Under the pieces are notes generated by a model. That model saw only the letters and a list, made by a program, of their open reading frames with translations, did no database searches and had not been told where the DNA came from. Positions 32,063 to 44,343 of a DNA stretch of 64,000 bases are shown piece by piece. The stretch spans positions 85,318,055 to 85,382,054 of the forward strand of contig OW799233.1 of assembly GCA_941918925.1 (NCBI GenBank). The letters are read 5' to 3'. Within the stretch, counting starts at the first letter, position 1; every line of letters begins with the position of its first letter. The position numbers and the translations under genes are program-made. The stretch comes from Phyto melanocephala (taxonomy: Eukaryota > Arthropoda > Insecta > Diptera > Rhinophoridae).

Positions 32063-33612
32063 CAGCGTTGTCAACTTTAAAATTTCAAAAAGCACCATAA
32101 CCCAGGAAAAAACGCGTCATTCTCAAAAAAAAGCACTAAATTTATAATTTGTAAATTATTTTTTTATTTATTTAATAAAATTATACATTTATATAAATTT
32201 CTTTGCAAATAAGACATTTTTAAATGAATATCAGAATAAATAACAAAAAAATTTACAAAAATTAAACAACGAATATCTTTTAGTCAGTCAGTACAGATTA
32301 ACATAGATACATATATTTATATGTAAATAAAAATAAACAAAAACATTGGAAAAAAGAACAAAAATATTTAATTATTAAAGTAATTATCAATTCACAATAT
32401 ATCACAGGAGTGATGCATTGTAAGAAATTTATTTCAACATTTAGAAAAAATTACGACAGGATTAATTTTTCCATACCTGATGCATTTAAACGACGTTTAA
32501 TAAACATATGTGAATTTGTTGTACAAAATATTAAAGAACTTATTCACCAAATAAGTACAACTATTATTTAATATTTAAATATTTTTATGTAACATATTAG
32601 AGTAATTAAATAGAACTATTTCTAACTAAAAATTATGAAAAATTTTAATAAACTTGCAGTTTAATAATTCGATTAGGATTTAAGCATTTCTCTGTGTAAA
32701 TAATATCAAATATCAATGTTAAAGTCAATTATTTCTTCATTATTACTATCATCTGGCCACAACATAGTCTTAATTTCAAATTGTAATGCTTTATAAATAT
32801 CATTGCTATTAATCAGAATATTTGCTTCATCAGCTATTTGGTAGGTTTCGCAACAGGAATTTTCCCGTTTAAGCCCATTTTTAATGCGAAGTAAGGCATT
32901 AACTGAATTTAAAGACATTCGGTTGCGAATTTTAGATTTAAACACATTCATGGGAGCGACAAAAGTTTAACGTTTAAGTTTAATGCTTCAAAGGGATTTA
33001 AGTTAACTGTATCTTTGTACGATTTAACTTCAATCCAAAAATCGAGTGGATTCAATATTTCGCCATTGGTAACGGTAAAATATCTTCTTTTGTATGTGAT
33101 AAAACATTTCTAACATTAATTATGTTAATTTTACTCAAAATTTCAAGGTTTTCTGGTAAAATTTTTAAACGTTTAAAGTTGTGGGACGCTAAAAGTTTGC
33201 TTTAAGGTTTAATCATTAATAAGATGATCTCAAAAGAAAGAGGAATTTCTTTTATTCACATTCACCTCAAATGCATATACATATGTATAAAGTTAGACAT
33301 TTTGAAACAAAAACTTTCTGGGCAATCAATTATCTTATAAATAATTAAATTTTTAGTGTAATATTATTTTCTTGCCGAGTTGCATGTAATTGTACTATAA
33401 GTTACATTTTGGTGTATGTATATAAATTTACACTTACAAAAAATTTTTTTCAATTAAATAATTTGAATTTTAGTGTTTGGTGTCACCGAAATAAAAAGAA
33501 AATCACTAAAAACTAAAAAAAAAATCACCAAGCACTGACTCACAATTTTTCCACTTTCTAAATGTTAAAAATCACCAAAAACGGTGATAAAATCACCGAG
33601 TTGACAACGCTG
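32063..33612. mobile_element. hAT element with 8-base duplication, inside copy A5
   Basis: Perfect 14-base terminal inverted repeats, CAGCGTTGTCAACT at the left and AGTTGACAACGCTG at the right, are flanked by the 8-base direct repeat AATCTATG (32055-32062 and 33613-33620). Both features fit the hAT superfamily. The element is 1550 bases, much shorter than an autonomous hAT, and holds only the end of a transposase gene. Confidence 0.92.
32706..33200 (-). pseudogene. hAT transposase C-terminal fragment
   Basis: On the minus strand, codons in two frames read FWIEVKSYKDTVNLNPFEAL and then, after a short deletion or frameshift at 32951, NVFKSKIRNRMSLNSVNALL and RIKNGLKRENSCCETYQ, ending at a stop at 32706. 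This is the tail of the hAT dimerisation domain. The usual (S/N)AEVERVFSQ block between the two pieces is missing. The last 81 residues form an intact ORF, but the protein as a whole is truncated. Confidence 0.78.
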
Positions 33613-35041
33613 AATCTATGCATTAGAAAAGGAGTTATATCTCAAAATGTATGAAAATTTATACCGCGCAGTGTATTTTTTAGTATTTTAAAAATTTAAA
33701 ACCTAATAAAACGGACAAAATTAGATGTACGATTCTGAAATTTTGCATACTTTGTTTTTGGTGAGAGGCTTTGTTGTAACGGAAAATCAATGTGACACGC
33801 CACTTTTGCGCCCACCTCCCATAAACGTTTTACCCAAAATTCATATAATTTCTCTATAAATAAAGATTTTGGAATAATAAAGGACTATATTGTAATATCT
33901 AAGTTGTATTCATTAGTAGAAATAACTTTGACACGCCTACTATAATGTCCACTTTTCACGTTATATACTGTTAATGAAATTTAAAAGCTCATAAAACCGA
34001 CAAAATTAAGGGTATGATGATGAAATTTGCTACGTATATCCTTCTAATCAATGTTATTGTTAAGCCAAAAATTTAAGTGACACGCCCACTTTAACACCTA
34101 CCTCCCATATAACGGTTTATCTTAAATTCATGTAATTTCTCTATTGACAAAGTTTTTGCAAAAATAAAGGACTATATTGAAATATCTAAGTTGTATTTAT
34201 TAGCAGAAACTTTATTGACACGCCTACTTTAACGCCCACTTTCATTTAAGGACTAAATTTATGAAAACATTTTACTAGCATATCGAGTTATAAAGGGTGG
34301 TTTAATTTTAAGGGCCGATGTAGATTTTAAATAAAACACAAATTATTTAGGAAATTATTATCATTTATTTTTATAATGATAATATTTGGATGGTTCAATT
34401 ATGTATGGAACAAAATATCTCCAAATGGCCCCCCATCCTTGGCACCGCTTCTCTATCTGGTGGTCCAAATTTTCAATGACAATGTTGATGCTCAATTGTT
34501 GGGCATGATGATGAGTCGAGGTTGACTGCTATTTTGCCACACTATCGCAAAAAACAGCAATGGTTCCCATTCAACGAACTAAGAAGGCATTCACAGATGT
34601 TCTAACATTTTATCAGACCTGTTTTGCAGAAATTTAAATATTTTTTACAATTCTCCCGATTGTGGACGAATTTGAACGATTATGTTGACCAAAAGAATCA
34701 CGAAGTGCACAAAATGCATTTTGATTTGAACGCCCATTTTCATAGAAAACCTGAATAATTTTAACGCGTTGCTCGATTGCGTATCTTTCCATGCTTCAAA
34801 TTGAGTTAGTCTGAGATTGAGAAATGTCAAATGAAATGCAAGAAAAAACTTGACGTTTAGGTGTGGTTCACCTTCAACATGGGCCCTTAAAATGTAACCA
34901 GCCTCTACAAAGGAAGTGATACATATTTTATTATAAAGAGATTATTCCATATTGATTAACAAAATAATAAATATTGTGCATTAAATGTACACGAAATTGG
35001 TGGTGGGTATAAAAAATTAGGCACAGCCTTGTTTACTTGTT

Positions 35042-35402
35042 TTTTTCTAAAGCCGATATAACGGTATTTTTTGTGTCTTTGCATTTATGTGCATAAACAC
35101 ACTAACTCGTCAATTACATTCTAATCGGAGTTTTAATTAGTAGAAATATAACTCATAAATTTTTTTAACATAAACACACTAACTAACACTTCGCTTATAT
35201 TGTAATCGAAGTTAAAATTAGTAGGTGATATTTATTAGATTACTCATACATATACATATAACATTATAAGTATGTACTTAAATCGCTCGCTTAAAATGTT
35301 ATACTAATTTCATCGATTATAATCTAGGTACTTAGTTCCATTTACCGCTGGGTAAATACGTTCAATGAGTAATGTTGGTAAAAGGTATGTTTTTGCCAGG
35401 GT
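35042..35402. other. Unassigned DNA between A5 and a hAT element
   Basis: It contains two similar segments about 100 bases apart (CACACTAACTCGTCAATTAC and CACACTAACTAACACTTCGC, each followed by TAATCG[GA]AGTT and AATTAGTAG), suggesting a degenerate tandem. No gene. Confidence 0.4.
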
Positions 35403-35779
35403 CAGGGATGAAAATCATGGTACAATTGTACTTTTTATGGTACATTCTTGACCTTGTTGGTACCGTGGTACTACCGCGAGCTACTTGGTACAATATAAAA
35501 ATTTGTCCATATTCTCTTTAATTTGTTTGTGTGTTTTATTTTATACTGTTAGCTTCTCTGTTTTTGTTGCAATGCTGCTGTCAAAGCAAATTCATGTACC
35601 ATGTGGTGTCAAATCTACAACAACAAAATCTGCCTAGTACTTTCTTTCTTTCTTTATTTCACCTGTTAATTTGGCACCGCCTGGTACATGAATTCGCCTT
35701 GGCTGATGTTATACATATGTATTTTATTTTACTTATGATTCGTAAGCATGTGAGGTGAACTTTAATAATGAAGTTCTAT

Positions 35780-36100
35780 AATGGTTCGATAAGTTTACTC
35801 CAGAAAAAGTTATTATGGGAGAAACAAATTCAATAGTGCTTCTTCTGATGAAAATGTTTCCACACGAACAAACAAACTTTGCAGCAATAAATAATCAGTA
35901 AAGAGCACTAGCCGATGTGATTGAACTTAGATCATACAAAGATTCAAATATTTCCTATTCTTGGTCTAAGGTATCACAGATGAAAAATTAATTAAATGAG
36001 TTCATGTTCTCAGATATTTCAAGAATTGTAAGAGGAATTCTGTCTATTCCACATTCCTCGGCCAACGTCGAAGGAGTTTTTTCTTTTCAAAACCTAATTA
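35780..36100 (+). pseudogene. hAT transposase C-terminal relic
   Basis: The frame from 36004 reads ILSIPHSSANVEGVFSFQNL then IKT, the signature end of the hAT dimerisation domain (normally S.A.VER.FS). R is replaced by G. Upstream codons to about 35780 (VIELRSYKDS-like frames with stops) probably belong to the same gene. After the family B insertion, sequence at about 37660 reads ERNILHISTISNFI, which fits the residues that usually follow. Stops and the insertion make it a pseudogene. Confidence 0.75.
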
Positions 36101-37658
36101 AAACAAGTAAGAGTGCTATATTCGGCCATGCCGAATCTTATATACCCTTCACAACGTGTAGTCATGCAATAACAGTTGCTTGTATCACCATTCATCCCAT
36201 ATGAAATACGAACACGTATGTATGTTAAAAAAACGAAAAAAAAAAAAAAAAAATTTAAAAAAAAAAATTTAAAAAAAAAATTTAAAAAAAAATTATTATA
36301 TATATAATATACATATATAAAACAAAAAAAAATTTAAAAAAAAAAAAAAAAATTAAAAAAAAAATAATAAAAATATAAATAATATATTAAAACAAGTAAA
36401 AGCGCTATATTCGGCCGTGCCGAATCTTATATACCCTTCACAACGTGTAGTCATGCAATAACAGTAAATTCACGTATGTATGTTAAAAAAAACAAAAAAA
36501 AAATTAAAAATAAAAAAAAAATTAAAAAAAAAAAAATATAAAAAAAAAAAATTTATTATATACATATATAATATATATAAAACAAAAAAAAAATAAAAAA
36601 AAATTAAAAAAAAAAAAATAAAAAAAAATAATAATAAAAATATATATAATATATTAAATAAAAAATATAAAAAAAATAAAAAAAAAATTAAAAAAAAAAA
36701 TTTTAAAAAAATTTAAAAAAAAATTTTTTTGCCTCAGCTGGGATTCGATGCCACGTTTTCTCTAACCAGTATACACGTTTGTATGTATGTATGTTGTTGT
36801 TGTAATGTTGTTTTTATGAAAAGAAAATCGAGGTGGTCGTGGGTTTTTGCTCATATCTCAGTTGTTTATGTACCGATGTTTCTGATTTTCAATACCGATC
36901 TACTCCTGAATATTTCTGATATTTTAATACATTACCCGGGTCCAACCTATGTCGGGGGGCTTCAAAAAGTTGATTTCAACATACACACGGACAGACGGTC
37001 AGACGGACAGACGGACAGACGGTCAGGGCTTAATCGACTCCTCTATTCATAAGCTTTCAGAAAATATATACTTTATGGGGTCGGAAATGAAAATTGTAGA
37101 AATTTCACACGGAATGACAAACCTATATATACCCTTTTTCACTGTGTGAAGGGTATAAAAAAATAAAAAAAAAAATAAAAAAAAATTTAAAAAAAAATTT
37201 TTAAAAAAATTAAAAAAAATTTTTTTTGGCTCAGTTGGGATTCGATGCCACGTTTTCTCTAACCAGTATACACGTTTGTATGTATGTATGTTGTTGTTGT
37301 AATGTTGTTTTTGTGAAAAAAAAAATCGAGGTGGTCGTGGGTTTTTGCTCATATCTCAGTTGTTTATGAACCGATATTTCTGATTTTCAATACCGATCTA
37401 CTCCCGAATATTTCTGATATTTTAATACCTTACCCGGGTCCAACCTATGTCGGGGGGCTTCAAAAAGTTGATTTCAACATACACACGGACAGACGGTCAG
37501 ACGGACAGACGGACAGACTGACAGGGCTAAATCGACTCCCCTATTCATAAGCTTTCAGAAAATATATACTTTATGGGGTCGGAAATGAAAATTGTAGAAA
37601 TTTCACACGGAATGACAAACCTATATATACCCTTTTTCACTGTGTGAAGGGTATAAAA
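36101..37658 (+). mobile_element. Family B repeat, outer copy
   Basis: Head AAACAAGTAAGAGTGCTATA at 36101-36125, A-rich interior to about 36390. It is then interrupted by another family B and resumes at about 37159 with A-rich sequence, TTGGCTCAGTTGGGATTCG, GTCAGACGGACAGACGGACA and the tail ending GGGTATAAAAAAGG at 37658. Confidence 0.88.
36391..37158 (+). mobile_element. Family B repeat, inner copy (young)
   Basis: Complete head (AACAAGTAAAAGCGCTATAT) to tail (GTGTGAAGGGTATAAAA), inserted in the A-rich interior of the outer copy in the same orientation. Its unique part is nearly identical to the copy at 14412-15099. Most length difference is in the A-rich tract. Confidence 0.9.
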
Positions 37659-38148
37659 AAGGAAAGAAATATACTACACATTTCTACTATTTCAAATTTT
37701 ATACCAACAATTTTAATTTCAAAATAACCGAAAATTTATTATCTTAAAGTATTCAATAAATACAATTTGTTTTTGTTAAATAACCGATCTCTACGTATGT
37801 ACCTATGAATGTAATATTTAATATTTTTTATTGTATACTGGATTTTTTTACACATTTTTGTTAAGTTTCTGTTTTTTATTGTATACTTCTGAATTTTTAT
37901 AAACATTTTTGTTAGGTTTATGTTTTTATTAATAAATATTAAAAAAATGGTACCATCATGGCCTAAAAAGTACATTTTGTTTTCATACTTGGTACAAAAT
38001 CATAAAAGCCATTTTCCTTTCCTGGCCAGGGTACACTTATACAGGTGGTGGTGACAGCCCAGCTGATTATTTTTTTGTTAGCCAATGTTTATCAAAATCT
38101 ATATAAAAAAATAGACTTCAGTACCAAGAAGTATCAAACTCCATATAA

Positions 38149-39994
38149 AAACAAGTAAGAGCACTATATTCGGCTGTGCCGAATCTTTTATACCCACCAC
38201 CAATTTTGTGTACATTTAAAGCACAATATTTATTATTTTGTTAATCGTTATGGAATAATCTCTTTATAACAAAATATGTATCACCTTCTTTGTAGAGGGT
38301 TAAATTTTAAGGGCCCATGTTGAAGGTGAACTACATCTAGTCTTTAAATTTGTTTTCTGCATTTCACCTGACATTTCTCAATCTCAAACTTACTCAATTT
38401 GATCCGTGGAAAGATACGCAAATGAGCAACGCTTTAAAGTTATTCAGGTTTTTTATAAAAATGGGCGTTCAAATCAAAATGCATTTTGTGCAGTTCGTAA
38501 TTCTCTTGATCAACATAATCGTTCAAATTCGTCTACAATCGGGAGAATTGTAAAAAATATTTAAATTTCTTCAAAACAGGTCTGTATAAAATGTTAGAAA
38601 ATCTCTCAATGCCTTCTTAGTTCGTTGAATGGGAACCATTGCTGGTTTTTGTGATAGTGTGGCAAAAGAGCAGTCAACCTCGCCTCATCATCATGCCCAA
38701 CAATTGAGCATCAACATTGTCATTGAAAATTTGGACCATCAGATAGAGGAGTGGCGCCAAGGATGGGGGTGCCATTTGGCCGATATTTTGTTAAATACAT
38801 AATTGAACCACACAAATATTATAATTACAAAAAGAAATAATAATAATATCCTAAATAATTTTTGCTTTATTTAAATTCAACATAAAATTAAACTCCCTTT
38901 ATAACTTTGATATGCTACTGAAATGCTTTTGTAAATGTAGTCTTTCAATGAAAATGGGTGTTAAAGTAGGCGTGTCAATAAAATTTCTGCTAATAAATAC
39001 AACTTAGATATTTCAATATAGTCCTTTATTTTCCCAAAAACTTTGTCAATAGAGAAATTACATGAATTTAAGATAAACCGTTATATGGCAGGTAGGCGTT
39101 AAAGTGGGCGTGTCACCTAAACTTTTTGGCACAACAATAACATTGATCATCATACCTCTCATTATGGCGGTTTTATGAGCCTTTAAATTTCATTAACGGT
39201 AGATAACGTGAAAAGTGGGCGTTATGGTAGGCGTGTCAAAGTTATTTTTGCGAATGAGTACAACTTAGGTGTATCAATATAATCCTTTATTATTCCAAAA
39301 TCTTTATTAATAGAGAAATTATATGAATTTTAGGTAAAACGTTATATGAGAGGTGGGCGTAAAAGTAGGCGTGGCACATTGATTTTTCGTCACAAAAAAG
39401 CGTCTCACCAAAAAGCAAAGTGTGCAAAATTTCAGAGTCATATATCCAATTTAGTTGCTTTTATGACGTTTTTGTTTTTATATATACCGAAAAATACACT
39501 GTGCGGTATAAATTTTCGTACATTTTGATCGATAACTCCTCTCCTAATGCATAGATTTAGATAAATTTCGGAGAAAAATACTTTTTTTACTCAGGAAATA
39601 TATATTCGATGTTTCATGAGTCTACGTTAATGCGTTTGGACACAATTCCATTTTATTCGATGTTCAAAGAACACGGTTTTTTCGACCTACTCTTGCTTTT
39701 CGAGCTATAACTCTCTTCCTAATATTCCGATTTAGCCCATTTTCAATACCAAACAAACCTTGTCTATAAAATTTGGGCAAAATTTGAGCCCCCTAGCTTT
39801 TTCGGTGCGACCTCTATCGTGCTTTCAACAGACGGACAGGCGGACAGACGGACGGACATAGCTAGATCGTCATCAAATCAAACCCTGATTCAAAATATAT
39901 ATACTTTATGGGGTCTAAAATGGATATTTCGATGTGCTACAAACGGAATGACAAAATGAATATAACCCCACCATTTTTTTGGTGGCGGGTATAA
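38149..39994 (+). mobile_element. Family A repeat, copy A6
   Basis: Complete head (ACAAGTAAGAGCACTATATT) and tail (GGTGGCGGGTATAAT), with the mariner-like module from about 38296 and two internal units (AGGTAGGCGTTAAAGTGGGC at 39090, AGGTGGGCGTAAAAGTAGGC at 39351). Confidence 0.93.
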
Positions 39995-40039
39995 TAAGAG
40001 AGCCAAAAATTGCTCTCCTTTATGCGATCACCTTATGTA

Positions 40040-40330
40040 ATTACACCATGGTTTTTGCAAGTAAAATACGAAATTTAAGTGTAGTAATATGTTGCGTATT
40101 CCATAATGCTCGTAGCATTAAATACGTTTTACCTGTAATAGCGTTAATGTGACCTGACCAAGTAAGGAAAGGATTAAAAATGATTTCTGGATTCTTTGCT
40201 GTTTTTGCTATATCAATTCTTTTACCACCAGCATTATTATCGGTTCATGGGCTAAGATCATTGTTTGTTTTAATTATTAAACACTTTGATTTTTTTGCAA
40301 AGAAAACGAAATCCAACATGACGTCCTAAA
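40040..40330 (-). pseudogene. LINE reverse-transcriptase thumb fragment
   Basis: On the minus strand, frames with a few stops read FFAKKSKCLII, GKRIDIAKTAKNPEIIFNPF, TWSGHINAITGKTYLMLRAL and WNTQHITTLKFRILLAKT. The same region of the LINE at 9900-10111 reads NLSWSNHVNAICGKVHTMLR and MMLAKT, so this is a related Jockey-group copy of which only the C-terminal part remains. It starts shortly after copy A6. Confidence 0.8.
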
Positions 40331-40374
40331 TAAAATGTTCAAATATAATAATAATGGGTTTATACTATACATAT

Positions 40375-40575
40375 TTTTGCCCCCACAATATTAATATCAA
40401 ATGATATCTATATATCAAATGAAAGGGCTTGACTAGTATAATACAGACAGAAATAATAAAACAAAATCTGAAATATATTCTAAGCTACAATGTGATTACT
40501 ATACCTATGTACAGGATCGTAAAGATTTTTATCAGATTCGGCATGGCCAAATATATCTTATTTTTTACTTGCCTA
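40375..40575 (-). mobile_element. Family B head fragment, old subtype
   Basis: ATATCAAATGAAAGGGCTTG, CTACAATGTGATTACTATAC and ATCAGATTCGGCATGGCC lead to ATTTTTTACTTGCC. It matches the head-side half of the copy at 55600-56215. Confidence 0.7.
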
Positions 40576-42653
40576 AAAAAAACATCAAAATAAATAAATA
40601 TTTTGTATCAGTAGGTTTATGCTTGCTATTCCATGCAAAAATTTGTCAACACACCCCAAATGCTTTATGTTACTACGGCACTAATATTCATACAATTAAG
40701 GTGAAACAAGAGGATAATCGAAAAGATGTTAATAACCCCGTTTTTTCCTCAGAACTACGCATTTTTACAATAGTTAAAGAATGCGAAAATTTAAAAATTG
40801 TAAAGAGGCAATGATCAATTGAACATAACATAAATAATAATCCAAAGGTGGCCACAAAATTATAAATACAAACAAAATTATAATATTAAATATTAAATTC
40901 ATATTTTGGTTTTAGATAACAAATAAAAATTGAAAGAAATAAGGCTTAAAAGCAATCGTTTGCCGCTGATATAACCACTAGGCGCCACGTATTTAAATCA
41001 ATCAATTATCGTCTTGCTTTTTTTTACAAATTACCACTGTAAGTCATCAAAAGTGTAACACAATGAAACATGTACTTGGCGTTAGCCAGCTTACGAACAG
41101 ATATGCTGTATTGTTTGTTGTAAACTTGTTTGGTTTTTAAAAAGTATGACCAGTTAGAAATACATATACACATTTACACACAAATATTTAAAATGCTTTT
41201 TCTACGCACAAGTCAATCATTATTAGAGGTTTAGAAACGACACTGATGTTCGAGACTCCCCAGAAATTTAAAAACATGAATTTATGTAAAAGTCATCAAA
41301 TTAACGAAAATGACCAAATGACATTTTATATTGTGTTTTGAGGAGGGTTACATGATAAGCAACATTCGAAAGTCAGAAAGTTTTCTTAATGCCCCGTTAG
41401 TAATCTCAGCTTTGGTCTCTTAAGTTTTTAAAAACTAGCTTTTATTTACGAATGTTCTAGCATATTTTCACTTTCACCATTGTGTTACAACAGCTTTATG
41501 CAGTATAGTTTTTTTATAACCAAATGAATTATAAACATTTATTCGCTGGAGATAGAGCTTTAGCATCATATAAAAACTAATATTTATTCGAAAACAACCC
41601 TCGTGCTTAAATTTTAACAAATCCTATTTGTTACATTATTGTTACATTACTCTATCTCCACTCAAAATAACTGCTATTGTACCTCCATCATCTGTTAAAA
41701 AATTAACAACACCAACAGGGAAAACAAATAGAAGTTAGTGGTATTGAAACAGCAAGAACCAGTCAACAAAATCTTAAATAGAATTTAACCATTTAGGCGA
41801 CACAAATATAATCTTCTCTAACATTTGCTGCGCCATTAGCCAAGACATACATATACATATATGTATACTTTAGCATTTTTGTTCGTGTCGATGAAATAAA
41901 TTGGTTGGTGGATTGTTTGGTGAGAAAAATAGCAGAAATAGTCTTATGTGCGTGTTTAAAGTGGTAACGTACTTTCCAATACTTACGATTGACTTTATCA
42001 GTTTCGGTGAAATGTGTCCATATCATCAAAACTAAACCGCTTTTTATATCGCTGCTCAATGGACGACTATAGTAAGAATGTAACAGCATATACATACACT
42101 TACATATGTATGTATGTATATACCTTCGTGTCGTCGATAATATAAAAAGTACTTGAGAAATGCAAAAAGAGAAAAATTGAAATAGAAACCGTTTGCACAT
42201 TTCTATATTTGGTCTTAATACTTGCAATCGATAAACAAATCAATGTAGTATGTATAAATACATACATATATAATAATTAAATCGATAAAAAAAACCGTTC
42301 ACCTGCAGTCTTCTTTATCTTAATAACTGGTATTAAAAAAGACTTCAAAATCATTGTGTCTAGAAGCAACACTTGTAACTTTGATAACATTACGAAAAGT
42401 TACTGTAAACATGACGTTTCAAACAAGCAAATCCTGTAGTACATGAAATGAAAAAAGCTACATACGCATGTGGCTGTGACTTAATTTTGAGGTCTTCGTG
42501 CACACATGTGTCCTTTTTGCCAATAACAATATTTTTACGTGCTCATGTAACTAACACAAAATATGTAAAAACAAAAATGTTGTTAATCAGTACATAGGGT
42601 ATGCCTTTTTTGTTGAGTGTTTATTGCTGCACAACATATATGTAAATCACTAA
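40576..42653. other. Unassigned intergenic DNA
   Basis: The longest stretch in the left and middle of the window without an identified element. ORFs of 81 codons (40569-40814, plus) and 144 codons (42227-41793, minus) exist, but neither shows a recognisable domain. The second is rich in T/Y/K codons from TATACA repeats. It may hold single-copy regulatory DNA. Confidence 0.4.
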
Positions 42654-42962
42654 AGGAGCTAATACACGGTATGTTTCTTACATCTGACTTGTCAAATTCT
42701 CCACTGCTAATACAAACATGTCGTGTGTTACCTTTAAAATATTACTTCTGTAAAAAAAACATGTGTTGAGACATCTGACAATATTTTAATTAGAGTGCGC
42801 TATATTTTCTTCTGTCGAAACATGTGACATCAATCGTTGGCAGAAATCTCTGCTGCTGCAAAGCAGTCAGCGTAAAAGTAAAATGTTGACAGACATGTAG
42901 ATTTACATATGTCTCACAAATTTTAAAGTCAGATGTAAAAAACATGCCGTGTATTATAGCCT
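42654..42962. mobile_element. Small inverted-repeat element, TAA duplication (Harbinger-like MITE)
   Basis: Left end AGGAGCTAATACACGGTATG with TTTCTTACATCTGACTT, right end the inverse (AAGTCAGATGTAAAAAACAT then GCCGTGTATTATAGCCT). About 34 of 39 positions match. TAA flanks both sides (42651-42653 and 42963-42965). Size (309 bases), TWA duplication and lack of coding fit Tourist-type MITEs. Confidence 0.82.
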
Positions 42963-43865
42963 TAAGCAAACTTAGTTTTTTATTTATTATATTAAATATA
43001 TTACGGAATAAATACTTGCGCTCTTTAAAATATTTTAACATTCATATAAAAATATTAATAGCGCTTTAAAATGTATTCAATATAATACTGCGGCCAATGA
43101 AATAAATTTTGCAATTAATAGAAGATGTAAAACTATAAAAATTTAAGATTGTTTTCTTTGAATTCATTTAAAATACAAGAAAGTATCTAACTAACTGACC
43201 ATACTTCATTTTGACAGGTATCACGGCATTTACACAATTCTATCAAACTTTCATTTTATAATTCCCTTCGTTTTAACTCTATAATAATATTTTTTATAGG
43301 TTGTATAAAAAGTTATTAAATAAAGGTCAATTTTTTATTTTAAATACTATATTCTGATTTGTTTCTATTAATGTACTGTTTTGCCCTAACGGTACGACTG
43401 GTAGCAGGATTGTGATAAAGAAAAAACTTTTACGATTTGCGGGAAACAATCTAGTACCTATAATATAAAGTAATTTTCAGTAAGTGATTTATATAGGCTA
43501 TATTTATACCTATATGTATTTAAAAATTTAAATATTGCTTGTTTGAAATATTTTTAATAATTACATATTTTTTTTAAATGTATATATGCACACACACTTG
43601 TACATACATATATGAAATCGTAAGAAATATGTATGTTTAGACCGAAAGTAATATTTACTTACACCGATGTAAATGAAAAGCTTAACAAGTCATTTACATG
43701 TTTACACATGTGTTATATTTTCACTTTTGTTATATAAAACATTTTACCACATGCAGCCACTACGACTATTTTAAAAAATGTAACCAAAATGCTGAAGATT
43801 TAATTACCATACATACCATACCTACATACGCATGTGGTTTCTTACATTTCGTGTACTAAAGGCTT
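42963..43865. other. Unassigned intergenic DNA
   Basis: AT-rich with short CACA/TACATA microsatellites. No gene or element ends that I can support. Confidence 0.4.
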
Positions 43866-44150
43866 TAGAATACGGGATTCGAAACCAGGTTATTTCATAC
43901 CAGTTTTATATGAATGGTCTTGGTCATATCTCAGTTGTTTATGATATCTGATTTTCAATAGTAATCTGCTTCCGAATGGTTTAAATATTTTGAGACCACA
44001 AGCAGGTCTGAGCAAGGTCGCGTGGCTTCAAAAAACTGAGTTCAGCATACTCACAAACGAGCATTGCTTAATGTACCTCACTAGTCATAAGCTTTTAGAA
44101 AATATACACTTTATGGAATCGCAAACGTATATTGTAGAAATTTTACACTC
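43866..44150 (+). mobile_element. Old family B fragment
   Basis: GGGATTCGAAACCAGG, GGTCATATCTCAGTTGTTTA, GGCTTCAAAAAACTGAGTTC, CATAAGCTTTTAGAAAATAT and ACACTTTATGGAATCGC follow the family B order with many substitutions. Head and tail hairpins are lost. Confidence 0.75.
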
Positions 44151-44343
44151 TATCTGAAGGATTTAAATATAGATGCCGTTGGTAGTCTAAGTATTATTGA
44201 TGCTAATTATCAATATTTACAGCAATACGATTCTTTTAATATTGACAATTAACTGCACACTGATTAGCACCATAGTTTTATTTTTGATATTGATATGCAA
44301 GTCGATTTCTATTGCAGTAACACATTATATATCCGATTTTAAT

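Larger units (their letters stand above)
31787..35041 (-). mobile_element. Family A repeat, copy A5, interrupted by a hAT element
   Basis: Tail hairpin TTTTATACCCCCACCCC at 31788, deletion of the GTCY block, then normal family A order to 32062. It resumes at 33613 (AATCTATGCATTAG) and continues through the 288-type units and the mariner-like module (about 34290-34905) to the head TGGTGGGTATAAAAAATTAG and TTTACTTGTTT at 35041. Confidence 0.9.
35403..38024 (+). mobile_element. hAT element with 8-base duplication, containing B-in-B
   Basis: Left end CAGGGATGAAAATCATGG and right end inverse CAGGAAAGGAAAATGGC are imperfect inverted repeats with the CAGG start usual for hATs. The flanking 8-base direct repeat GCCAGGGT is perfect (35395-35402 and 38025-38032). 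Transposase remnants lie on either side of a nested family B pair at 36101-37658. Confidence 0.85.

Noticed and set aside
41540..41700. GGAGATAGAGC / CTCTATCTCC pair as element ends
   Set aside because: The match is about 10 bases, with no flanking duplication and no further copy seen.
41793..42227. 144-codon minus-strand ORF as a possible gene
   Set aside because: No domain, biased by TATACA repeats, no promoter or splice context seen. Left as unassigned DNA.
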